This document shows, one piece after another, positions 17,204 to 25,782 of a DNA stretch of 64,000 nt. Numbering within the stretch: the first letter of the stretch is position 1; each line of letters starts with the position of its first letter. A program made the position numbers and the translations under genes. Below the pieces are notes generated by a model that was given only the letters and a program-made list of their open reading frames with translations, was not told where the DNA came from and did no database searches. Source of the stretch: Desulfarculales bacterium UBA696 (lineage in GTDB: Bacteria; Desulfobacterota; Syntrophobacteria; Syntrophobacterales; Syntrophobacteraceae); assembly GCA_002298995.1 (NCBI GenBank), contig DBMO01000001.1, positions 5,791-69,790 on the forward strand, given 5' to 3'.

Positions 17204-19100
17204 TCCCTTCCAGCCGGTAGAGATCCTCGGGTTTGCCGGAAAGCCCGTATCCCCTGACACCGAGGCGCACAAATCGGCATGCGAGACCTTTTTCGGCGAT
17301 GACTGCCGCTACCCTCGCCCCCAGGCCCGTATCAACATGGTGGTCTTCGGCGGTGATTATCAGGCCGGTTGCCGCGGCCCCCGCCACGGCCTCAATATCC
17401 ATCGGCTTGATGGAAGCAAAATTCAAGACTGCAAGCTCGATTCCGTGAGTGGCGGCAAGTTCCTCGCGGGCCTTCAGCGCGTGGTGGATTATAGAGCCGT
17501 GGGAGAGGATCGCCCCGTCTTTTCCGCTTCGCAGCCGGTCGGCTTTTCCCGGAACAAATGTATAACCCTCGCCAAAAGCAGGCTTTCCGGATTCATCCAG
17601 AATTACCGGCACCTTCGATCTCCCCATCCCTACGAATACATTTCCCGCCTGCCAGGCCGCGTGCCGCACTATCCTGTCGGTCTGGTTCGGATCGGCCGGA
17701 AGGTATATCGAAAATCCGAAAAGGTTTTGCAAGAGGCCGATGTAGTCAATGCACTGGTGCGTCTGCCCGTCTTCGCCAACGTCCAACCCCAGGTGAGTGC
17801 AAACCAGCTTGAGGTTTGTGTGATTTACGTCGTTTAGCCTGAGCTGGTTATAAACTTCGGTAACACCGAAAGTGCCGAAAGTGCTGAAAAATGCCGCGAA
17901 ACCTGCCCTGCTTGCCGATCCAGCCATTGTAGCCGTATGGTGTTCCTGAATGCCCGACTCGAAGAAGGCCTTTTCGGAAATTTTGTGGAAACCGTCCATT
18001 TTGACCGAGCCTTCGAGATCGCAGCTAAATGCGATTACCCTGGGGACCGCTCCCGCGTTATTGAGCCGGGCAAGGTCCTCGAGGGCCGCGCCGTAGGCCG
18101 AACGGTTATCCGTCATGATATCCGAGGCGTAGATTTTCGGTTCTCCCGCATCAATTTGCGGAAAGTCCGCGGGGCGATTGAAGGGGGTGCAGAAATCGAA
18201 GGTTGAGCGGCGCTTTTGTTTAAGTGCTTCGATGGGATTATCCAGCCCGAGCTCATCCAGCGCCTTGGCGGCATCGGCTTCGCTAAGCGTGCTCCCATGG
18301 TATTTCGCTTTGTTTTCCATAAACGAGACGCCCCTGCCCATCGTGGTGCGGGCAATGAGCGCGGTCGGAAAGCGGGGGTCGCCGGCCTTGTAGTGATGAA
18401 TGCTTTTCATTGCTTCGAATATGCGGTCGAATTCGTGGCCGTTTTCAAGGTACAAAACGTTCCAGTGAGCGGCCTCGTATTCAGCCCGGATTTCCTGCGG
18501 CATGACCGCGTTGGTGCTTCCGCAGATCTGGAGGTAGTTGCGGTCAATGATGCAGGCCATATTGTTCAACCCGTATTTAACGGCGAATCTTCGCGCCTCG
18601 GATATCTGCCCTTTCTGCTGCTCGCCGTCGCCCATGAGCACGAAGACGCGATTTTTGAGGCCGCGAAGCTTGAGGCCCAACGCCATCCCCGTCCCGGCCG
18701 AGAGGCCCTGTCCAAGAACCCCCGTGTTCCACTCGACACCCGGAACGCAGCGTTCGACATGCCCTGTAAAAGAAGATCCAGCCCGCCGGAACTCGAGGCA
18801 AAAACTCTCCTCGTCGGCATACCCGTACTCGCACAGCACGCTGTAGAGGCCGGGGCTTATGTGGCCCATGCTGACCACCAGTCTGTCTCTTCCTTCCCAG
18901 CACGGATCCTTGCGGTCGTGAGCCATTGTCGCATAGAGCATGAGAAGCAGGTGCAGCGAGGACATCGATCCTCCCGGATGCCCGCTGCCGGCAAGCGTCG
19001 TGCTCACGATGATGCGCCTCATGCAGCGAAGCCACATCTCGTTCAGGGTCTTCTTCTGGTCTTCAGTCAGGGAAGGTTGATCCAATGAGATTTTCAACAT
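17139..19100 (-). CDS. tkt: Transketolase
   Basis: TPP-dependent transfer of two-carbon units between sugar phosphates in the non-oxidative pentose phosphate pathway. The protein has 653 residues with all three domains: TPP-binding (GSGHPGGSMSSLHLL near residue 38-52, and GDGEQQKGQISEARRFA), pyrimidine-binding (ESGIQEHHTATMAGSASRAGF) and the C-terminal domain. It is single-chain, unlike the split form in many anaerobes. The stop codon lies 65 bases inside the 3' end of the convergent PLC-like gene. Mrp follows upstream on the same strand, with a 63-base gap. Confidence 0.93.
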   Translation of the reverse strand: MLKISLDQPSLTEDQKKTLNEMWLRCMRRIIVSTTLAGSGHPGGSMSSLHLLLMLYATMAHDRKDPCWEGRDRLVVSMGHISPGLYSVLCEYGYADEESFCLEFRRAGSSFTGHVERCVPGVEWNTGVLGQGLSAGTGMALGLKLRGLKNRVFVLMGDGEQQKGQISEARRFAVKYGLNNMACIIDRNYLQICGSTNAVMPQEIRAEYEAAHWNVLYLENGHEFDRIFEAMKSIHHYKAGDPRFPTALIARTTMGRGVSFMENKAKYHGSTLSEADAAKALDELGLDNPIEALKQKRRSTFDFCTPFNRPADFPQIDAGEPKIYASDIMTDNRSAYGAALEDLARLNNAGAVPRVIAFSCDLEGSVKMDGFHKISEKAFFESGIQEHHTATMAGSASRAGFAAFFSTFGTFGVTEVYNQLRLNDVNHTNLKLVCTHLGLDVGEDGQTHQCIDYIGLLQNLFGFSIYLPADPNQTDRIVRHAAWQAGNVFVGMGRSKVPVILDESGKPAFGEGYTFVPGKADRLRSGKDGAILSHGSIIHHALKAREELAATHGIELAVLNFASIKPMDIEAVAGAAATGLIITAEDHHVDTGLGARVAAVIAEKGLACRFVRLGVRGYGLSGKPEDLYRLEGINWEGIVRAVLQNQTGERLTK

Positions 19101-19163
19101 CTTTTCAGGCCTTTACAGGTTTGTAGGTTGGGGTGGAGCTTGAGCGAAACCCAACATTGAGGA

Positions 19164-20033
19164 TTATTCGTTTGACGCCAGTTTCTCGGTCCGCTCGATC
19201 CCGGAGAGAACCGCCTGGGCAAAATCATTTATCGCCGATGCAAACGGGCTTTGGGCGGCATCATCAAGGATCGGGGCCCCGCGGTCACCGCCTTCGACCA
19301 CGCGCGGTTCGAAGGGAATTTCACCGAGGAAGGGTATGTTCATGGTATCGGAGGTCTTCAGCCCGCCACCGGTCCGGAAAATCGGAATGAATTCGTTGCA
19401 GTGCGGACAGAACAGCCCCGACATGTTTTCGACCAGCCCGAGCATGTCCAGATTGACTTTCCGGCAGAAATTGATGGATTTCCTGACGTCGGCTAGCGCC
19501 ACTTCCTGTGGCGTCGTAACAATAATGGCCTTGACGCCCGGAATGAGCTTTACGATGGAAAGCGGCTCGTCGCCCGTGCCGGGCGGGGAATCGATTACGA
19601 GAAAATCCAGGTCGTCCCAGCGGCAGTCGGCGATAAACTGGGCTATCACCCCGTGTTTTACAGGTCCTCGCCAGATTATCGCGGAATCGGAATCCTCCAT
19701 CATCGATTCAATGGAAACGATCTTGAGGTTGGGACTGTATTCGTGCGGGATAATTTCGCGCTCATCCGTAATATCCATTACCCCTTTGAGGCCAAACATC
19801 CTTGGGATACTCGGCCCGTGGAGGTCCACGTCCATAAGCCCTACCTGAAAGCCCTTCCGCGCAAGAGCCAAGGAAAGATACGAGGCAACGCTGCTCTTCC
19901 CTACTCCGCCTTTCCCGCTCATCACAACAATTTTATGCTTGATGCGCAACAGCTTGCACCTTACAAGCTCCTCCCTGGACTTCTTCTTCCCGTCCACCGT
20001 GCAGCTTGCGCATGACTTCTTGTCGCAGTCCAT
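19164..20033 (-). CDS. mrp: Mrp/NBP35-family P-loop ATPase (Fe-S carrier)
   Basis: Cytoplasmic P-loop ATPase that carries or transfers [4Fe-4S] clusters. The deviant Walker A SGKGGVGKSS is at residues 39-48, with DVDLHGPSIPRMFG and a C-terminal CPHC motif that binds the bridging cluster. Cysteines C3, C8 and C11 (CDKKSCASC) form an extra N-terminal group. I start at ATG 20033, giving 289 residues, because AAAGGAG lies 4-5 bases upstream. The open frame runs 120 codons further, but that part is compositionally non-coding. Confidence 0.92.
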   Translation of the reverse strand: MDCDKKSCASCTVDGKKKSREELVRCKLLRIKHKIVVMSGKGGVGKSSVASYLSLALARKGFQVGLMDVDLHGPSIPRMFGLKGVMDITDEREIIPHEYSPNLKIVSIESMMEDSDSAIIWRGPVKHGVIAQFIADCRWDDLDFLVIDSPPGTGDEPLSIVKLIPGVKAIIVTTPQEVALADVRKSINFCRKVNLDMLGLVENMSGLFCPHCNEFIPIFRTGGGLKTSDTMNIPFLGEIPFEPRVVEGGDRGAPILDDAAQSPFASAINDFAQAVLSGIERTEKLASNE

Positions 20034-20340
20034 AATGCTCCTTTTTGATACCGGGAAATTGGGATTCGTAACCTTAAAAGGTATCCTTCCCGATGTCAAC
20101 CTGTGTAAAAACCCCAGCAGAGTTTTGACCATTGCGGATTGTAACCCGTTTTCGCGGGATAATCCACGTACCACCCGGCACAGGTCTTCAAAGCTGATGC
20201 ACCGGCTGCTTTTTCCCCGCCCTTTTTCCGCGCGGAACGATTGTACGCGGCGGCGCACGTGTTTACTTTCAAGTACAAGATCGGTCCAGCTTCTCTTTAC
20301 GGGCCGGTATCGCGGCAGATAGCGGAGGCACAAAATCAAC
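20034..20340. other. Divergent mrp-cobO intergenic region
   Basis: About 300 bases between divergently transcribed mrp and cobO, which must hold both promoters. I looked for a cobalamin riboswitch (B12-box-like GCCACTG core) before cobO and did not find one. Open frames here have no ribosome binding site. Confidence 0.5.
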
Positions 20341-20940
20341 ATGGCAGATGAAACAGGCAGGCTCACCAGACTGAACCCACAACTAGAGATCACCCACCTC
20401 AAGCCCGAGAAAAGGGTGGGGCTGGTGGTAGTGCTGACCGGCTACGGCAAGGGCAAAACTTCCTCGGCACTCGGGATGGTTGTTCGCGCCTGCGGGCACG
20501 GCATGAAGGTTTGCATGCTCCAGTTCATGAAAGGCGATATTTTTACAGGTGAATGGGAAGCGGTGAAGAAGCTCAACTGCGATATCGAAATAATCCCCAC
20601 GGGCATGGGCTTTTGCGGGATCCAGGGCAACCCCTATCCGCACCCGGTACACCGGGAAGCCGCTCAGCGCGCCCTCAATATTGCCCGTGAGCGCATCAAT
20701 TCCGGCAAATACGACCTGGTAGTGCTGGACGAAATAAATAATGCCATCCACCTGAAGCTGGTAGACCTCGAACAGGTAATCGATCTAGTAAAGAATAAGC
20801 CCACTCTAACCCACCTGGTGCTAACCGGCCGTGACGCAACCCCTGAGATAATCGAACTGGCCGACACGGTGAGTGAAGTTAAAGAAATCACCCACGCCTA
20901 CAGAAAAGGAATAGAACCGCAGCCGGGGGTGGATTTTTAG
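20341..20940 (+). CDS. cobO: Cob(I)alamin adenosyltransferase, CobO/BtuR type
   Basis: Transfers the adenosyl group of ATP to reduced corrinoid to make adenosylcobalamin, cytoplasmic. The P-loop GYGKGKTSS (residues 34-42) is the family hallmark. FMKGDIFTGEW, YDLVVLDEINNAI (Walker B) and HLVLTGRDATPEIIELAD complete the pattern. At 199 residues it is standard. No other cobalamin gene is adjacent. Adenosylcobalamin would serve methylmalonyl-CoA mutase in a propionate-type metabolism, which fits a syntroph but is not shown here. Confidence 0.95.
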   Translation: MADETGRLTRLNPQLEITHLKPEKRVGLVVVLTGYGKGKTSSALGMVVRACGHGMKVCMLQFMKGDIFTGEWEAVKKLNCDIEIIPTGMGFCGIQGNPYPHPVHREAAQRALNIARERINSGKYDLVVLDEINNAIHLKLVDLEQVIDLVKNKPTLTHLVLTGRDATPEIIELADTVSEVKEITHAYRKGIEPQPGVDF

Positions 20941-21029
20941 CAGGATTGCCACACGATTGCGAGAAAGTGTATGGTAGGCGCAGGTTTGATCGTGCCACCC
21001 CAGACTCTCATTTCTCTACCTGTCTTCTC

Positions 21030-21938
21030 CTAACTGCCATTCTTATTGTTCTTGTGCGCCAGCTGCACCGAGAAATCGAGCAGTTCGGAACTCTCGCGGT
21101 ACGCGCTTTTGCAGAAATCGCCCAGATGGCGGGCGCTTCGCTCGAAATCTTCCATGAAGCCTTCGAGGCTCCCGGCATTGTAGAACTGCTCGTAAGCTTG
21201 GAGCCCTTCTTTCAGGGCAGAAAATATCTCGCCGGAATGCGGGTTCATCTGGGTTATCGCGGCGTAGAGCCCGGGATTCTGGGCGAATATCCTTCCAACC
21301 AGGTTCATTTCTATCCGGTAGCTCGGACTCGTGTACTCCATGGTTTCCACGATATCGATGCCGAGATCTCTAAGGGCCCTGCCGATGAGCATGGTGGTCA
21401 GGTGAAAGAGCACCTGGATGATGCTCATCATCTTGTCATGTTCTTCCGGGGTGCATTCCTTGACACTAATGTCGCGTGAGGTGAAAAGTCCCTTCAGCCA
21501 TTCCCAATCGGCGGGGCTGATGCGAACCGGGCATGCAGCAAGGGTTTGGCCGGTAAAGCTTGTGATCCTGCCGCCAAACATTGGATGCAGGCCGACGACA
21601 GATGCAGGTGATTCAAGCATTTCACGAACCGGGGATGACTTCAGGCTGGTCAAATCCATTAAGAGCTGGCTGGACCGGGTGTGCGGCACGAGCTTGCGGA
21701 TTGTTTCGGAAGCCTGGTGCAGCGGGAGCGCGAACACTAGTATGTCGGCTTCCCTGATGGCCTGCTCGGGGGTAAGAGCGGTTTCCAGATCAGCTATTCC
21801 GACCGGGAAACCGAAATCTCGGAAAAAATTGGCAAAAAGCCGGCCCATCTCCCCCATTCCACCAATGACCGCAACGCTCGAATCGGTGCTCCAGCGGGGG
21901 CGTACCGGGGCAGAGCCGCTAAAGTGATGGTCATCCAT
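21030..21938 (-). CDS. tyrA: Prephenate dehydrogenase
   Basis: NAD(P)-dependent oxidative decarboxylation of prephenate to 4-hydroxyphenylpyruvate, the tyrosine branch. The N-terminal Rossmann motif is AVIGGMGEMGRLFANFF (residues 23-39). Further motifs are the VVGLHPMFG substrate segment and EEHDKMMSIIQVLFHL, the conserved His helix. No ACT domain is present, so direct feedback control is probably weak. It lies 118 bases downstream of DAHP synthase on the same strand and should share the aromatic attenuator at 23131-23271, which couples its expression to Tyr/Phe supply. Confidence 0.9.
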   Translation of the reverse strand: MDDHHFSGSAPVRPRWSTDSSVAVIGGMGEMGRLFANFFRDFGFPVGIADLETALTPEQAIREADILVFALPLHQASETIRKLVPHTRSSQLLMDLTSLKSSPVREMLESPASVVGLHPMFGGRITSFTGQTLAACPVRISPADWEWLKGLFTSRDISVKECTPEEHDKMMSIIQVLFHLTTMLIGRALRDLGIDIVETMEYTSPSYRIEMNLVGRIFAQNPGLYAAITQMNPHSGEIFSALKEGLQAYEQFYNAGSLEGFMEDFERSARHLGDFCKSAYRESSELLDFSVQLAHKNNKNGS

Positions 21939-22016
21939 CTTTTTTCCTCTTCCTCATTATCGGTGCACCCCCAGATGGGGTGGATCTCCGGTTTTCGCCG
22001 GGGCCGCTCCGTGCGC

Positions 22017-22036
22017 GGCAGGCTTTCCAGCCTGCC
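22017..22036. repeat. Dispersed GGCAGGCT/AGCCTGCC palindrome
   Basis: A perfect 8-bp inverted repeat, GGCAGGCT-TTCC-AGCCTGCC, between aroF and tyrA. A CCGGTTTTCGCCGG palindrome lies just before it (about 21990). The same 20-base core, with one loop change, is inside the methyltransferase gene at 42057-42076. Confidence 0.75.
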
Positions 22037-22056
22037 TTCTCAGCACATTCGCGACC

Positions 22057-23070
22057 TTACATGGATCTGCCGACCGCCTCGGCAACTCTGCGGCATTCCT
22101 CCACCATGGTTTTGAAAGCCGCCGGCCTAAGGGACTGCGGACCGTCGCTCATGGCTTCCTCGGGCCGCACGTGGACTTCCACCAGCAGCCCGTCAGCCCC
22201 GGCCGCAATCGCTGCCTTCGATACCGCGGAGACAAGGTCGGCCCTTCCGACCGCATGGCTCGGATCGACTATTACCGGCAGGTGGGTGAGCTTTTTGAGC
22301 AGCGGAACGGCGCTTATGTCCAGTGTATTTCGGGTCTCTGTCTCGAAGGTCCTGATCCCGCGCTCGCACAATATCACTTTTTCATTGCCCTGCGCCATTA
22401 TGTATTCGGCCGACATGAGAAATTCCTTTATCGTCGCGCAGAGGCCGCGTTTGAGGATTACGGGCTTGTCGATATTGCCAACCTCGGTAAGCAACCGGAA
22501 GTTTTGCATATTTCGCGTGCCTATCTGAATAATGTCGGCATACTTGCAAACGAGAACCGTGTCCCTTGGGTCCATCAGCTCGGTTACAATCATCATCCCG
22601 AGCCGTTCGCGAACAGCAGCCAGATACTTGAGGCCCTTCTCGCCCCAGCCCTGGAATGCGTAGGGGGAGGTGCGGGGCTTGAAAGCGCCGCCGCGCAGGA
22701 AATGCACCCCGGATGGAACGAGTGCGTCGGCTATTTCTTCCAGCACCTCGCGACTTTCAACCGCGCAGGGGCCTGCCATTACCTGGATCTGAGGGCCGCC
22801 TATAGCCGACCCGTTTACCTGGATTACGGTATCGTCAGGCTTCATTTCTCTGCTCACGAGCTTGTAGGGTTTGAGAATCGGCAGTACCGACTCGACTCCG
22901 GGAAACGATTCCACCGGCAGTTCGTTCAGGATGCGCTCATCCCCGATCGCACCCACGATAGTCCTGTGCTCGCCCTTCGATATGTGAGCGCGCAAGCCAA
23001 GGTCCTCCAACCTGCGGATAATCCGTTGCAAGTCCTCTTCCTGGTGATCGGGCCCGAGTACGATAATCAT
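22057..23070 (-). CDS. aroF: 3-deoxy-7-phosphoheptulonate synthase (DAHP synthase, type I-beta)
   Basis: First step of the shikimate pathway: phosphoenolpyruvate plus erythrose 4-phosphate to DAHP. The N-terminal 75 residues form the ferredoxin-like regulatory domain of the I-beta subgroup (MIIVLGPDHQEEDLQRII); the barrel follows with MAGPCAVESREVL, GGAFKPRTSPYAFQGWG and VIVDPSHAVGRADLV, which provide PEP and metal ligands. I choose ATG 23070 (337 residues) because GGAGG lies 8 bases upstream; longer versions run into the attenuator region. The Phe/Tyr-rich leader and terminator directly upstream indicate transcription attenuation. tyrA follows in the same direction. Confidence 0.95.
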   Translation of the reverse strand: MIIVLGPDHQEEDLQRIIRRLEDLGLRAHISKGEHRTIVGAIGDERILNELPVESFPGVESVLPILKPYKLVSREMKPDDTVIQVNGSAIGGPQIQVMAGPCAVESREVLEEIADALVPSGVHFLRGGAFKPRTSPYAFQGWGEKGLKYLAAVRERLGMMIVTELMDPRDTVLVCKYADIIQIGTRNMQNFRLLTEVGNIDKPVILKRGLCATIKEFLMSAEYIMAQGNEKVILCERGIRTFETETRNTLDISAVPLLKKLTHLPVIVDPSHAVGRADLVSAVSKAAIAAGADGLLVEVHVRPEEAMSDGPQSLRPAAFKTMVEECRRVAEAVGRSM

Positions 23071-23130
23071 TTGCTGTTCCTCCATTCGTTGCGTCTGAAA
23101 TCTGATGTTGATCGATTTACCCCAGAAAAC

Positions 23131-23168
23131 AAAAAAGCCGTGAGTGCCCCAGGGCACTCACGGCTTTT
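23131..23168 (-). terminator. Attenuator terminator of aroF-tyrA
   Basis: On the minus strand AAAAGCCGTGAGTGCCC and GGGCACTCACGGCTTTT form a perfect 17-bp inverted repeat (23152-23168 with 23133-23149), and the T-run TTTTTTGTTTT continues past it. It lies between the leader stop codon and the aroF ribosome binding site, so it can only act on aroF and what follows. A competing pairing (GCTCAGCTT at 23195-23203 with AAGCCGTGAGT at 23156-23166, two bulged bases) would disrupt it and could be the antiterminator. Confidence 0.9.
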
Positions 23169-23187
23169 AATCCAATACTTTTTCAGA

Positions 23188-23271
23188 CTATCGGAAGCTG
23201 AGCATACCTGAGGCGGTCCCTTCCCCGGGATAAAAATAAAAATAATAAAAGCAATAGAGACCGGTATGCAT
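23188..23271 (-). CDS. Tyr/Phe-rich leader peptide of aroF-tyrA
   Basis: A 27-codon frame starts at ATG 23271 with GGAAGG six bases upstream and ends at TAG 23188. Residues 5-15 read LYCFYYFYFYP: Tyr at 6, 9, 10, 12 and 14, Phe at 8, 11 and 13. Such clustering of eight aromatic codons in nine is the mark of a leader peptide whose ribosome stalls when charged tRNA-Tyr or tRNA-Phe is scarce. The stop codon is 20 bases before the terminator stem. The peptide itself should have no function beyond being translated. Confidence 0.88.
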   Translation of the reverse strand: MHTGLYCFYYFYFYPGEGTASGMLSFR

Positions 23272-23306
23272 GCGAAGCCTTCCAATTAATTTCGTTGGTT
23301 GTGGCG

Positions 23307-23335
23307 AATAGAATCTATTATTCGGCTCATGTCAA
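23307..23335 (-). promoter_or_regulatory. Promoter of the aroF-tyrA attenuator unit
   Basis: On the minus strand TTGACA (plus 23330-23335, full -35 consensus) is followed after exactly 17 bases by TCTATT (plus 23307-23312), four of six to the -10 consensus. The leader ATG begins 36 bases downstream of the -10. Confidence 0.75.
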
Positions 23336-23387
23336 GGCATTTTCCAGGAGGCATTTCAAAATAGTACCCAACCTCCGAGAAACAGCG

Positions 23388-23978
23388 CTACTTGTACTCC
23401 AACAGTTCGTTCAGGCCGCTCTCGTAGTCGTACTTGACCTGGCTGCAGCCGAAAACCAAATTGCGGTTGCGTGTCCTCGCCCAGATACATGCCTCTTTGT
23501 CGCTTGCCGTAACTCCCGCCGAATCGCCATCGAAATAGAGTACCAGATCAGGGATGCCGTCATTATTGATGTCGACCAGGCTGCGTTCGTACACTTGGGG
23601 ATCGGATACGTCATCGATCGGGCGGACTTTTTGTGGACCGAACCAAACCGATTCCGGATCTACTGATCGAGGGTCGAAATCAAATCCGTCGTGCTCCTTT
23701 GTTGCGCTAAGGATCGCACCGGAAAAACGCATCGTTTCAAGATTGTTGTCGGTAACCGCCGACATGAGCACATTGATCCTTTTCTTACCCAACACAGAAA
23801 TCCAGGGGTAAATTGCCGCCAACATGCACACTGCGATCACTGCCCCAACCAGGAAGGCCAGACCAAACATCGGCAGAAGGCTTATCCCGATGGGAATGAG
23901 TACAATCCCAATCGCCACCAAGATTATGCTGCGAATCAGGGTGCGATCTTTTTCCCGTTTGCCTGTTTTTAATTCCAT
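23388..23978 (-). CDS. Membrane-anchored protein with a calcium-binding-like DxNxDG segment
   Basis: A 196-residue protein I cannot assign. Two adjacent hydrophobic segments lie at residues 14-35 and 38-62 (ILVAIGIVLIPIGISLLP, FLVGAVIAVCMLAAIY), so the rest is probably held at the membrane. The C-terminal half contains DINNDGIPDLVLYFDGD, a loop typical of FG-GAP or dockerin-like Ca2+ sites. It ends with two or three cysteines (EACIW, VFGCSQ). It lies alone between the aroF promoter and lysC, pointing away from lysC. Confidence 0.65.
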   Translation of the reverse strand: MELKTGKREKDRTLIRSIILVAIGIVLIPIGISLLPMFGLAFLVGAVIAVCMLAAIYPWISVLGKKRINVLMSAVTDNNLETMRFSGAILSATKEHDGFDFDPRSVDPESVWFGPQKVRPIDDVSDPQVYERSLVDINNDGIPDLVLYFDGDSAGVTASDKEACIWARTRNRNLVFGCSQVKYDYESGLNELLEYK

Positions 23979-24231
23979 TGTTCTACTCCTGATAGAGTTT
24001 ATTGGTAATCTAATGAGGTGGGCGGCATTGTCAATGTCGGCATGGGCTGAGTGTGCGTGGAACTTAAGGGGCTTGGCCGGTTTACCGGTATCATTATCTA
24101 ATCATTGTCGCTCCTGAATACTTTACCGGAATTCCAACACCTGTTTTCGCTGGACAATTTGGTACATTTTGGTTACTGCGTATTTGATTTTGCGGCTCCG
24201 GCGCAATACTGAAAGCGTGGAGGTAGTTTAA

Positions 24232-25494
24232 ATGGCCCTTATTGTTCAAAAATATGGCGGGACATCCGTTGGCAATGCCGAGCGGATTGCCGCCGTTGCC
24301 ACGAAAGTTATAGCGCGTCAGAAAAATGGTGACCGGTTGGTTGTCGTGCTTTCGGCGCGGGCTGGCGAGACGGACCGTCTGCTGGGTCTGAGCAGTGAGA
24401 TTTGCCGTTCACCGGACCCGAGGGAGTTGGACGTTCTCCTTGCGACGGGCGAACAGACCAGCATCGCCCTTTTTTGCATGGCGGTGAAGGATATGGGATT
24501 TAAGGCCGTTTCCATGACCGGCTACCAGGCCGGGATCACAACCGACGCCAACTTTGGACAGGCCCGCATAAACTGCATACAGACCCAGTCGATCATCGAC
24601 AGGCTCCAGGATGGAAATATAGTGGTCGTGGCCGGGTTCCAGGGAAACGACGAAGAGGGAAACATAACAACGCTGGGGCGCGGGGGGTCGGATACGACCG
24701 CCGTTGCGCTCGCGGCCGCGCTCGGGGCGGATGTTTGCGAGATTTACACCGACGTGGAGGGTGTGTTTACAACCGATCCCAACATTTGCTCGAAGGCCCG
24801 CAAACTGGAGAAGATCAGCTACGAGGAAATGCTCGAGATGGCCAGCATGGGCGCAAAGGTGCTGCACATTCGCTCGGTCGAATTCGGGATGAAGTACAAC
24901 GTTCCCATCATGGTACTTTCCTCTTTCACCGACGCTCCAGGCACTCTTGTAACTCAGGAGGATAAAGATATGGAAAAAGTGGTTGTCTCGGGGATAACCT
25001 ACAACAAGAATGAGGGACGGGTCACCATAACCAATGTTCCTGACCAGCCGGGGATTGCCGCAAAGGTTTTTCGGCCCATTTCCGAGGCAAACATAAACGT
25101 GGACCTGATAGTCCAGGGTGGCAGCGCCAGCCCCGGGAGGGCCGACATTTCCTTTACGGTCGCAAAAGGCTCATACGAAAAGACCCTCGAAATTCTCAAC
25201 CAAGTCGCCCGCGAACTGGGGGATTGCAAAGTGTCGGGTGACCCGGGAATTGCCAAGATTTCTATCATAGGACTGGGCATGAGAAGCCACAGCGGCGTCG
25301 CCACCAAGATGTTTGACACCCTTTCCAAAGAAAATATCAATATCAAGATGATCGCCACTTCAGAGATCAAAGTCTCCTGCATTATCGACGAAAAATATAC
25401 CGAACTCGCCGTGCGCGTCCTGCACGATGCCTTCGAACTGGACAAGAATTTCGAGACGCAGGGAACCGTTCGAGTGCAGGAAGAAAAGGAGTAG
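24232..25494 (+). CDS. lysC: Aspartate kinase
   Basis: ATP-dependent phosphorylation of aspartate, the entry to lysine, threonine and methionine synthesis. KYGGTSVGNAERI (residues 6-18) starts the amino acid kinase domain; the C-terminal 160 residues hold two ACT domains (VTITNVPDQPGIAAKVF and ISIIGLGMRSHSGVATKMF), the site of feedback inhibition by lysine or threonine. At 420 residues it is a monofunctional lysC type. GTGGAGG lies 10 bases before the ATG. I saw no lysine riboswitch or Lys-rich leader upstream. It precedes citramalate synthase, an arrangement known in Geobacter relatives. Confidence 0.96.
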   Translation: MALIVQKYGGTSVGNAERIAAVATKVIARQKNGDRLVVVLSARAGETDRLLGLSSEICRSPDPRELDVLLATGEQTSIALFCMAVKDMGFKAVSMTGYQAGITTDANFGQARINCIQTQSIIDRLQDGNIVVVAGFQGNDEEGNITTLGRGGSDTTAVALAAALGADVCEIYTDVEGVFTTDPNICSKARKLEKISYEEMLEMASMGAKVLHIRSVEFGMKYNVPIMVLSSFTDAPGTLVTQEDKDMEKVVVSGITYNKNEGRVTITNVPDQPGIAAKVFRPISEANINVDLIVQGGSASPGRADISFTVAKGSYEKTLEILNQVARELGDCKVSGDPGIAKISIIGLGMRSHSGVATKMFDTLSKENINIKMIATSEIKVSCIIDEKYTELAVRVLHDAFELDKNFETQGTVRVQEEKE

Positions 25495-25782
25495 TTCGGA
25501 TCCCGTTGCGGGTTGTGGGTCATGGGTTATGGGCCCCAAAAGCAGTGAAATGTCCGGCAACAGGCAATCCACAGCCAAAAAAATGTGTCCTCACGACGGC
25601 TGATAGTTTATCTTTATAGGGCGATCTTCCGGATTTACCCTTCTCTTATCTCGGCAATTCCCGATCTCTCCTCGCTCGATTCGCCAATTGTGTTTTTCCT
25701 GAAAAATGATTAACCGCAAAACGGCAGGGGCTTGCTCCAAACCCAAAGCGCAACTCGCAACCCCTGGTGGAGGCCGGACAGG

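Noticed and set aside
20034..20402. N-terminal extension of the Mrp ATPase reading 123 extra codons
   Set aside because: The extension is compositionally non-coding and an excellent AAAGGAG sits just before ATG 20031-20033.
24000..24231. Possible lysine riboswitch or leader upstream of lysC
   Set aside because: No lysine-box core, no Lys-codon cluster and no terminator-like hairpin is visible.
25495..25782. Possible Ile/Leu leader attenuator upstream of cimA
   Set aside because: No leader frame rich in branched-chain codons and no terminator is present.
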